Of a stretch of 64,000 bases of DNA, positions 25,532 through 34,416 are shown piece by piece (position 1 is the stretch's first letter; each line of letters opens with the position of its first letter). The notes under the pieces were generated by a model. That model was not told the DNA's origin and did not search any database. It saw only the letters and a list, made by a program, of their open reading frames with translations. Location of the stretch: assembly GCA_020854835.1 (NCBI GenBank), contig JAHKLX010000003.1, forward strand, positions 221,933 through 285,932. The letters run 5' to 3'. The translations under genes were made by a program, and so were the position numbers. This DNA comes from Microcaldota archaeon. GTDB taxonomy: Archaea; Micrarchaeota; Micrarchaeia; Anstonellales; JAGGVH01.

Positions 25532-28462
25532 ATGAATCAGGGACCGTTAGTATTAACAGAAAAAGATAAAACACAACTTGATGCAGCACAAAAAAGAATA
25601 CAAAATATCCAAAGTGAAATTCTACAAAGGGCACAACAAAGAGCTTCGGAAACCACGCAGTTTTCAAATAGGGAGATTCAAACCGGTCCTGGAAAATACG
25701 CAACACCTAAAGGGAGAATATCCACGGAAGATGCATTAAAAAGTATTAAGGATGTTTTTTCAGATTTGGGTATGACTGAAAAACAATTTAATCAATTAAG
25801 AGATGATTTGAATCTAATGTCAAAATATTTGGGAGACAAAAACGAATCTTTAAATAATATGATAAAAGGAATGATTGATCCATCTGTCAATTATCAAAGT
25901 TCCATGCTCGAAATCGATTTAGATATTAGATTGGCAGCAGATTTAGGCAGGGTGCTAGAAGATTCCCATGTTATTTTTCAAACTCCTAATATAACCCTAG
26001 AAGAACTTTTTTCAAGGGAATCTTTGGAAACACCTATCAATCCTTTGCCTGATGGTATAAATCCCAATATTTTCAATCCTCAAAGTGCTGAATCTTCTTC
26101 TATTCCTGAACACACAACAGATACTGTACTAGTTGGAAGTGTCCAAGCTTCATTAGATGTATTAACAGGTTCTAATTTTTCAAGACTTATCGATGAAACC
26201 CTCCCTTCTAATTTAGAGAGAATTTATCAAACTAAACAGGTAGTTCAAAATTCACACAAAAGAAATCCAGAAGATGTTGACTTTATTCTTAAAGCGATTT
26301 CCGAAGCACATGAATCTTTTGATGGTTTTCAAAAAAACCGTTCAAAAATATTAAATTTATTAAAGGAATCTTGTAGTCACTCATTAGACCTGGATATACG
26401 CGAAGCTGCAAATCTATCCGAGGCAGAATTCATCGTTTTTTTTCAGAATGAAGTCATTCCACGAACCACAGACCCAGATATAAAAGATTTTTATGAAAGA
26501 TCCTTATCTTGGTTGAACAAAAATGGATATGAAAATTATATGGACATGCGAGAACAAGTTTTATCAACTTCCTTAAGTGTATTAAACAATTTAGTCACTG
26601 ATTTTAATACTGCGTTACAATCTGGCGCAGATCAAAAAGAACTAAGATCATTGGCAGGAGATATCGTCAAAACTTATCGCCAAACTGGTTTTTTTGTGCT
26701 CAATGAGGGGAGATATTCTGATAATCACATTTTAGATAAAATTCTGGGTACTGAAGTACTCGATCCTGCTGTTCGTGACCCCAGATATGTTTCTTGGATC
26801 AACGATCCCAAAATTTCATCTGATGAAAATTCACAACTTCTACAAAATAAAGATTTATTAGAAGCAATAAATAAATCTTGGACAGATTTAAAGATATACG
26901 AAAAAGTAAATGGAAAAAATACTGGATCTTTCTCAGAATTTTTCCAAAAAGATGTTTCTAACTTAGGAGTTATAGAGGATTTAAACTCACTCTCCTCCTC
27001 AGTAGGAATCCTAGTGGACCCTTCTTCTGAAATATTTTCTATTGATCCTTCCTTTCTGGAAGGAATGCCGGTCCCAATCCAAACGACTTTAATCAACATA
27101 ACAAAAGAGTTTGATATCAAAACCGAAAATCTAACTGATACAGAATACTTGGCACTTCAAAATTTTTATTCAGGCGTTTCAAACATTGTTATTGTTGGTT
27201 ACGAATTACATCCAGAAATGGATTCTACAGAATTTACAAGGAATTTTTTAACATCTTCCGAATTCCGACAAAATATTAAAAAAGAAATTGATTCTGTTTT
27301 TAATTTGGCTAGAAACCCTGCAACTGGGCAAATAGATACAAATTGTTTCGAATATGAATTGGCTATAACTTTGGGCATAGTTAACATGGCGGCAATCGAA
27401 ATGGTTACCGCATCTCAGTCACTTTCTGAAAATTTTTCAAATTTCAGCATTTCCCTTGAAGATGCCATGACTTCTCCAATCAAAGATTATATATCACGTT
27501 TCAGCGGAAAACAATACCAATCTTCAGTTATTGAATCTTTTTCACTTTCAAATAACAGTTTACTAAAATTTGTTGAAAACAAATATGGTTTGGATAAAGT
27601 TGAGGCTACTAAATATGTAGCTAATCATCCACAAGAAGCAATCAAAATGTTGGAAGAAGAATACGCTCAAAGAATAGAGACTGTTTCAAAAATAGAAAAT
27701 TCCACATTCCATATGTCGGGGGAGCATGAATTTGCTTCGGATGAAACTTTAAAAAATCAAATTGAAAGAACAATGAAAAACTTTGAAAATTTTGAAAGAG
27801 ATATTGAAGTAATTAGGAAATTGGGAATAACCCATTCGTTAGCAGGAAACATTGATGCAGTTTTATATAATTATAACCAAACGGGAGTAATCAATTTCAC
27901 TGAATTTTCACAACTTTCTTTCTCCCCAGTTGTTCACAGATTCAATCAAGGAAATTACAAAGAAGGCTCAGCAAATTTTGCAAGAATGGCTATCGAATAT
28001 GAAAAGAATGCTGCAATCACGGCTGCTGCAGCAACAGTTGCGATAACCGTAGTTAGCATGGGTGCGGGTGCCGCCGTAGCACCTTCAGCTTTTGGAACGT
28101 TTGCAGCAACAGCAGGAGGAAAATCTTTAATTGCCGCTGGTTTTTCAGCTTATTGTGCTGCAGCCGAAATGACCGTAAATTCTATGGATGGAAATTTAAC
28201 TAAAGAAGAGATTTTTGTAAGCGTTTTAGGTGGGGCGTCAGGAGGGAGTTCGAAATGGGTTAAACTACTTTCTGATTCATCAGATTGGATAAACATAGGA
28301 TTATCATTAGGAATGACATCACAACAAGTTTTTGAATCAAATGACCGTTTAATGCTTATAGATTCAACAAGAAATACAATCTATGAGCAACCCCACCATT
28401 CCTATTTCAGTACTAGTCCGCTAAGTTTTTATTCTGACTTCGGTCAGAGTTTAAATCAATAA
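25532..28462 (+). CDS. Large unknown helical protein with Ala/Gly-rich hydrophobic C-terminal region
   Basis: A 976-residue protein with no signal peptide. The first ~800 residues are mostly charged helices with few Cys (early segment TEKDKTQLDAAQKRIQ, later KNFENFERDIEVIRKLG). At about 830-880 there are long Ala/Gly-rich hydrophobic stretches (AAITAAAATVAITVVSMG, FAATAGGKSLIAAGFSAY) followed by FVSVLGGASGGSS, as in membrane-inserting hairpins. The end is soluble and Ser/Tyr-rich. GGTGAT lies 5 nt before the ATG. It converges with the next unknown gene. I do not recognise the family. Confidence 0.7.
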   Translation: MNQGPLVLTEKDKTQLDAAQKRIQNIQSEILQRAQQRASETTQFSNREIQTGPGKYATPKGRISTEDALKSIKDVFSDLGMTEKQFNQLRDDLNLMSKYLGDKNESLNNMIKGMIDPSVNYQSSMLEIDLDIRLAADLGRVLEDSHVIFQTPNITLEELFSRESLETPINPLPDGINPNIFNPQSAESSSIPEHTTDTVLVGSVQASLDVLTGSNFSRLIDETLPSNLERIYQTKQVVQNSHKRNPEDVDFILKAISEAHESFDGFQKNRSKILNLLKESCSHSLDLDIREAANLSEAEFIVFFQNEVIPRTTDPDIKDFYERSLSWLNKNGYENYMDMREQVLSTSLSVLNNLVTDFNTALQSGADQKELRSLAGDIVKTYRQTGFFVLNEGRYSDNHILDKILGTEVLDPAVRDPRYVSWINDPKISSDENSQLLQNKDLLEAINKSWTDLKIYEKVNGKNTGSFSEFFQKDVSNLGVIEDLNSLSSSVGILVDPSSEIFSIDPSFLEGMPVPIQTTLINITKEFDIKTENLTDTEYLALQNFYSGVSNIVIVGYELHPEMDSTEFTRNFLTSSEFRQNIKKEIDSVFNLARNPATGQIDTNCFEYELAITLGIVNMAAIEMVTASQSLSENFSNFSISLEDAMTSPIKDYISRFSGKQYQSSVIESFSLSNNSLLKFVENKYGLDKVEATKYVANHPQEAIKMLEEEYAQRIETVSKIENSTFHMSGEHEFASDETLKNQIERTMKNFENFERDIEVIRKLGITHSLAGNIDAVLYNYNQTGVINFTEFSQLSFSPVVHRFNQGNYKEGSANFARMAIEYEKNAAITAAAATVAITVVSMGAGAAVAPSAFGTFAATAGGKSLIAAGFSAYCAAAEMTVNSMDGNLTKEEIFVSVLGGASGGSSKWVKLLSDSSDWINIGLSLGMTSQQVFESNDRLMLIDSTRNTIYEQPHHSYFSTSPLSFYSDFGQSLNQ

Positions 28463-28467
28463 AAAAA

Positions 28468-29088
28468 TTAAGCGTTAATTCTTTTTTTTGTTTGTTCTTC
28501 ACGCGTTTGAAGGTTATTTATAATTTTTTCCATTTCTTCCATAAACAAATGGTATTCCAAAGCGTTTGGAAACTGTGTATTTAACAGTTGTTTAGCAGCA
28601 GTTTTTGTTAAAGGTTTTCCATTTTTGTATTTTTCAATAAAATCTTGGCATTTTGGTGAATTATAACCTATAGGTTCTTTGTAATGTTTTTGGATAATTA
28701 ATCTCATGAATTCTTTAACTGATTTTACACGTACTTCTTTAGTTTCATCTGTATCTCTGACTCCAATACCCTCTATCCATATCTGATCTGTCCAAACTGT
28801 TATTTCACGATCTTTTAAGAGCGGAACAACTTTTTTCCACATTTCCAAATCATTTTTTAAACTTGTTTTATATAATACTGCACCAACACCTTCTTTTTTA
28901 AAACCTAATGTCCCCCAATTTGTTAAAGTATATTTGTCACTGTCTGCCTCTTTTACACCATGGTCTATAAAAAAAATAGTGTCACAGCCATTTATTACAT
29001 CTGCAATCACATTAGGGGTGTCTTGATGATTAACAACACTATGTCCTCCTGGCCCAAGTTTTTGGCTGTAAATTTCATCAAAACCCAT
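28468..29088 (-). CDS. Unknown soluble protein
   Basis: A 206-residue protein with an alternating strand/helix N-terminal half (DTIFFIDHGVKEADSD, GVGAVLYKTSLKND, REITVWTDQIWIEG) that suggests a Rossmann-like alpha/beta fold, and a charged helical C-terminal half. There is no signal peptide or membrane helix. GAAGGT is about 6 nt upstream of the ATG. It follows the TPR-like protein by 26 bp on the same strand, so the three minus-strand genes here form an operon. No known family is recognised. Confidence 0.6.
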   Translation of the reverse strand: MGFDEIYSQKLGPGGHSVVNHQDTPNVIADVINGCDTIFFIDHGVKEADSDKYTLTNWGTLGFKKEGVGAVLYKTSLKNDLEMWKKVVPLLKDREITVWTDQIWIEGIGVRDTDETKEVRVKSVKEFMRLIIQKHYKEPIGYNSPKCQDFIEKYKNGKPLTKTAAKQLLNTQFPNALEYHLFMEEMEKIINNLQTREEQTKKRINA

Positions 29089-29114
29089 GGAAATACCTTC
29101 ATCAATATCAGATT

Positions 29115-30368
29115 TTATATGGATACATAACTGCGTCTGTTTTGTATTTCTTCTGCTTTTGCATTCATTATGCCCAAGACGTTATCTTTTGGAGCACTTT
29201 TTATTGAATCTCTGATCTCTTTCACTACACTCAAATAATTTTGCAACTCCGTGTTGCTTTTTCCATCTTCTATCAATTTGTTAAACCTATCCATGATTGT
29301 TTGTCTAAGATCCCCCATATAGTTGTATGTTGAGTTGGGAAAAAGTGAATTATATCTTTTTTCTATATCGTCCAAATATGAAAACAAGGTTCTCCTATGC
29401 TCTGTAACAGTATTCTCTTGTTGTTTCTGCGCTTTCTTATTCCTTGCATCTGCAATTTCTTGTGATGTTAACAGTTTATTATCTTCTAAAAGCAAAGCAA
29501 GTTGGTTATCAGCCACATAAAGTTCTTCACCTGTCACTCCTCGTGAAAGATTTATTCCTATTATAAAACCTTGGTTAGCTGCTTGTTTTAATTTATCATT
29601 TCCCAGCCTATTAAAAAAATTTGCATAATGTTTTTCAACAAATTCTTTAGAGGAATATTCTCGCTTCTTTTCTTTATTATTATTACTAGTTTTCCTATAC
29701 ATGCGACTTCGCATATATGTGGTTGCCCCAACAAATGAGGTTAAACTTTCTTCTTCATTCAATCTTGCCATTGTTCCTGGCAAATTCATTTTCGTTCCCC
29801 AGATATTTATCATTAGAAAATTATATACCTGTTCTTCGTTGTGGTGTTGGGTATTTCTTACAGCTCTCTCAAAAGCAGTATAATTCCCCAAGTCAAAATA
29901 CATATCCATAGCTTTAATTCTATTCTCTCTTTCCATATTGAGCCACACGTCTCGCTGTCCGTACCCTTTCAAAAACCCCTCTTTTGCATCATCAGCTGCT
30001 TTTTCATACATTGCAGCAACCTGGGTGTATCTGTCTGGTTTCCATTCCTCATGCAAAGTGTTATCTGCTCTTATATGGAGAAAATCTGCCGCAGCAGCGT
30101 ATCCTCCTTTAGTTTCTAACCACATAGCAGTTTCATTACAAACTGTTAATAATTGGGCCACGCGGTGAGTATCTCCTCCCTCTTGCGCTTTCTTAATCTC
30201 ACTCTTCATTATTTCGATTGCACCACTATAGTTGTCTTTTTTTCCATTTTTGAGTGCATCATCAAATCGTTTTCCAAAATCAGACGACACCCCATATTTA
30301 AGATTAAATGAATTTATCATAACCGTATCAATCCTTTCATCCCTTTTTTCTTCTTGTTTATGTGTCAT
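29115..30368 (-). CDS. TPR-like helical protein of unknown function
   Basis: A 417-residue, nearly all-helical protein. Segments such as NYSGAIEIMKSEIKKAQEGG, RYTQVAAMYEKAADDAKEG and NRIKAMDMYFDLGNYTAFE have TPR/SNAP-like spacing of small and aromatic residues, so it is probably a protein-binding solenoid. The start is the ATG (30368) overlapping the stop of the upstream gene (ATGA), with GGGTGGGAG just before it; a GTG at 30377 is also in frame. No enzymatic motif is seen. Confidence 0.65.
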   Translation of the reverse strand: MTHKQEEKRDERIDTVMINSFNLKYGVSSDFGKRFDDALKNGKKDNYSGAIEIMKSEIKKAQEGGDTHRVAQLLTVCNETAMWLETKGGYAAAADFLHIRADNTLHEEWKPDRYTQVAAMYEKAADDAKEGFLKGYGQRDVWLNMERENRIKAMDMYFDLGNYTAFERAVRNTQHHNEEQVYNFLMINIWGTKMNLPGTMARLNEEESLTSFVGATTYMRSRMYRKTSNNNKEKKREYSSKEFVEKHYANFFNRLGNDKLKQAANQGFIIGINLSRGVTGEELYVADNQLALLLEDNKLLTSQEIADARNKKAQKQQENTVTEHRRTLFSYLDDIEKRYNSLFPNSTYNYMGDLRQTIMDRFNKLIEDGKSNTELQNYLSVVKEIRDSIKSAPKDNVLGIMNAKAEEIQNRRSYVSI

Positions 30369-30805
30369 TTCTCCCACCCCATCATTTCATAATTTATATC
30401 ATTTATTCTCTTTTCATTTTCAAATATTTGAACATCACATAAATTTTCTGTCACTTCGTCTCCTTTGAATTTCTTTTTGTGTTTTTCCCAACTTTTATTT
30501 GCCATAATCAAATTTGTCTTGATCAAAAATAAATTTCCTCGAAAATCTTTTTTTTCATAGTAATTAGCTATTGCCTCATAAAGCGAAGCCACGTTTGCAA
30601 AATTAATTGTTTTTTCAGAAGTATACGCAATATCTGCAAAACCTTTTGCACGTCCAACATCTCCATTTTTTAAAGCATAAAAACCTGCTTCAACATTCAG
30701 ACTCAAATCTGAATATTCTTTTAAAATTGCATGATAATTTGGATTTTTTTCAAAATCGCGGCCTGAGCCAATTTGTTGCGAACTTGATTTAACCATAGTC
30801 GACAT
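30365..30805 (-). CDS. Small TPR-like helical protein
   Basis: A 146-residue helical protein with two TPR-like units (SLNVEAGFYALKNGDVGRAK, NVASLYEAIANYYEKKDFRG). It resembles the first part of the downstream 417-residue protein, to which it is translationally coupled by an ATGA overlap. A TATA box (minus-strand ATTTATAAATT, fwd about 30826-30840) lies about 28 nt upstream of the ATG and there is no Shine-Dalgarno, so it is probably leaderless. Its function is unknown. Confidence 0.62.
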   Translation of the reverse strand: MSTMVKSSSQQIGSGRDFEKNPNYHAILKEYSDLSLNVEAGFYALKNGDVGRAKGFADIAYTSEKTINFANVASLYEAIANYYEKKDFRGNLFLIKTNLIMANKSWEKHKKKFKGDEVTENLCDVQIFENEKRINDINYEMMGWEK

Positions 30806-30886
30806 AATATTTTAATGCCAGGTTTAATTTATAAATATATCTCCATTGCCTCTGTGTTTTTAAAGTTTCCTTTGGGATAAATAATA

Positions 30887-32311
30887 ATGGAAAAGTTTTC
30901 ATTCAAATCAACTGCAGAAATTGAGATTCCTAAAAATCCTATTGATAGAGTTATTGGTCAAGAGATTGCAGTTAAATTTGCAAAAATATCTGCTATTCAA
31001 AAAAGGCACCTTCTTTTAGTTGGTCCGCCCGGAACAGGAAAGTCTATGATTGCGAGGGCAATGGCATTTCTTTTACCAAAACCTGAATATGAAATATCAG
31101 TTATTGAAAACCCAGAAAAAGCCGAGAGGCCCATCATACATATCTGTTCAAGAAAAGATGCGGGAATAAATGAAGAAGTTGAAAAAACAGTGGGAAAAAT
31201 AATTCCTAAAGAAGAAATACCCTCTTTTGTATCGGAAAGATTGGGATTTAGATGTAGAAGATGCGGTGCTTTATCATCAGCAGATATACCTATATGTCCT
31301 CACTGTGGGGCAGACAAATTTAAGATGAGGACAACTCCATTTGATGATATGCTTGCAGTAAGATCAATGAAAAAACAAGATAGAGTTCCTGCTTTATGGA
31401 AATTACCAAATGGTAAAGAGCAAACAGTCATATTTGAAAGATATGGGGATAAAATAAGAATGCTTACGACTAAAGACGTACAAATGTTAGAATCTTTGGA
31501 AGCACAGAAAAAAAGAAGAGTCATTGTTTCTTTAGATAGGTCGACCTTTGTCCAAGCAACTGGTGCGAGCGAAACAGAATTGTTAGGCGATGTCAGACAC
31601 GATCCTTACGGTTCGCATCCCGAAATAGGAATACCCACTTACAAAAGGGTAATCGCAGGTGCAGTTCATGATGCTCACGAAGGTATTTTATTTGTTGATG
31701 AAATTGCAACATTATCAGAATTACAAAGGCATATATTAACAGCAATGCAGGATAAACATTTTCCAATAACTGGTAGAAATCCAACAAGTGCAGGAGCTTC
31801 AGTAAGGGTTGATAATGTACCTTGCGATTTTATTTTTGTTGCAGCTTCAAACATTCAACAAATGGAAGAAATAATTCCTCCTTTAAGATCAAGAATCCGT
31901 GGAAACGGATATGAAATTTTAGTTAATACTACTATGCCAATTACACCGCAAAACACATTAAAAATGTATCAATTTATCGCACAGGAGATTATTAATGATG
32001 GGAAAATTCCTCACGCTAACAAATCCGCAGTTGACGAATTAATCAAATTTTCCATAAAAGCTGCAAAAGAGGTTGATAATACAACAGGTTATTCTTTAAG
32101 ATTTAGACCTCTTGCAGGCATAATCAAGCTGTCAGGAGATTTTTCAATTTTTGATGATTCTTCTGAAATTAAAAAAGAACATGTAGTTGATGCAGAGAAA
32201 TATGCTAAATCAATTGAAGAACAATTAACAGAAAGACACGGTTCATTATATAAAGCACAATTTAGTGATTATGGTAGAAAACAAAAAAGATCAGATGTTG
32301 GATCTATTTAA
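30887..32311 (+). CDS. LonB-like AAA+ ATPase with inserted zinc ribbon and no protease domain
   Basis: A 474-residue AAA+ protein that aligns by eye with archaeal LonB. It has PIDRVIGQEIAVKFAKISAIQ at the start, Walker A GPPGTGKS (46-53), the GASETELLGDVRHDPYGS block (about 227), Walker B GILFVDEIATL (266-276), sensor-1 FVAASN, the arginine-finger region PPLRSRIRGNGYEI and the C-terminal helical lid ending in SIEEQLTERH. Where LonB has its membrane insertion this protein has a zinc ribbon (C123, C126, C137, C140). It stops where LonB's Ser/Lys protease domain would begin. It is probably an unfoldase or remodeller. It appears leaderless (TTTTTAAAG about 26 nt upstream). Confidence 0.9.
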   Translation: MEKFSFKSTAEIEIPKNPIDRVIGQEIAVKFAKISAIQKRHLLLVGPPGTGKSMIARAMAFLLPKPEYEISVIENPEKAERPIIHICSRKDAGINEEVEKTVGKIIPKEEIPSFVSERLGFRCRRCGALSSADIPICPHCGADKFKMRTTPFDDMLAVRSMKKQDRVPALWKLPNGKEQTVIFERYGDKIRMLTTKDVQMLESLEAQKKRRVIVSLDRSTFVQATGASETELLGDVRHDPYGSHPEIGIPTYKRVIAGAVHDAHEGILFVDEIATLSELQRHILTAMQDKHFPITGRNPTSAGASVRVDNVPCDFIFVAASNIQQMEEIIPPLRSRIRGNGYEILVNTTMPITPQNTLKMYQFIAQEIINDGKIPHANKSAVDELIKFSIKAAKEVDNTTGYSLRFRPLAGIIKLSGDFSIFDDSSEIKKEHVVDAEKYAKSIEEQLTERHGSLYKAQFSDYGRKQKRSDVGSI

Positions 32312-32326
32312 TTAAAAATTTTAAAA

Positions 32327-32565
32327 TTATTTTTGCTTAACACTAACAACTTTTTTTCCAACTAATTTATTTAATTGATATGCTACAAGTTCTCTTTCTT
32401 CAGGTCTCAATGCTTTTTTGAAGAATTCTTGGACTGCCGAAGGTCGCATAATTTTATCACTACAATTTGCTTTTACACCATTATGACAAGTAGTTTTTAT
32501 AGCTTCATTTAATTTATCTACTTCAACAGGTTCTCTAGCTCTAACAAGTATTCTGGGGGTATCAT
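32327..32565 (-). pseudogene. Small unknown ORF after 16S rRNA, possibly frameshifted
   Basis: On the minus strand a coding-like frame encodes PRILVRAREPVEVDKLNEAI, then about 20 residues with two Cys, then RPSAVQEFFKKALRPEEREL and VAYQLNKLVGKKVVSVKQK, ending at TAA (32327-32329). In that frame there is no ATG/GTG/TTG before the upstream stop. An ATG (32563-32565) preceded by GGTGA is one base out of frame; one extra C in the CCCCC run just after it would give MIPPRILVRAR and restore an ~80-residue gene. So this is a real frameshift, a sequence error, or a 40-residue gene from the internal ATG at 32449. The family is not recognised. Confidence 0.5.
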
Positions 32566-32588
32566 TTTTTTCACCGTGTAAATATTAT

Positions 32589-32624
32589 GGCCCCAAACAG
32601 GATATTTAAGATAGGTAATGTGCA
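32589..32624 (-). other. 16S rRNA processing stem, 3' strand
   Basis: GGCCCCAAACAGGATA (32589-32604) and GGTAATGTGCA (32614-32624) are complementary to segments 34225-34240 and 34205-34216 on the other side of the 16S gene. The two paired blocks are separated by an unpaired internal loop, as in archaeal pre-rRNA stems that are cut by the splicing endonuclease. Confidence 0.7.
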
Positions 32625-32640
32625 TTAGCACTTTACGTAT

Positions 32641-34132
<1,492 letters not shown>

Positions 34133-34416
34133 CAGTTGAGGTATGAAGTTTTATTTTTTTGCACACGAAGTACGTTCCATTTACGTAATTGGCAGTTCTA
34201 TTCTTGCACATATACCACGTTCTTTATCCTGTTTGGAGCCCAAGTGAACGTGAAAATATCACGCCCATAACTATCTATGAATTAATCTAAACATAGAAAA
34301 TTTTATTCCCCGTTTGCATTAAGCACGTTGGAATGGAGCTATATATAGGCGAGAAATGTTTATAAAGCTATCGTGATGAACGTCGTTAACCCTATTCATA
34401 TTTACTTATTCTTTTT
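34133..34416 (-). promoter_or_regulatory. 16S rRNA promoter and leader
   Basis: This 284-bp non-coding stretch holds the 5' processing strand and, further upstream, two minus-strand TATA candidates: CTTTATAAACATT (fwd 34356-34368) and CCTATATATAGC (fwd 34338-34349). Transcription should start near 34315-34340, giving a leader of about 180-200 nt. No coding potential is seen here. Confidence 0.6.
34205..34240 (-). other. 16S rRNA processing stem, 5' strand
   Basis: TGCACATATACC (34205-34216) and TATCCTGTTTGGAGCC (34225-34240) pair with the two blocks downstream of the 16S gene (32589-32624). This identifies the primary transcript as including both flanks and supports the 16S boundaries. Confidence 0.7.

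Noticed and set aside
29323..30119. Plus-strand ORFs of 60-92 codons opposite the TPR-like gene
   Set aside because: They are Ser/Phe/Leu-rich reverse translations of a charged helical gene, with no start signals.
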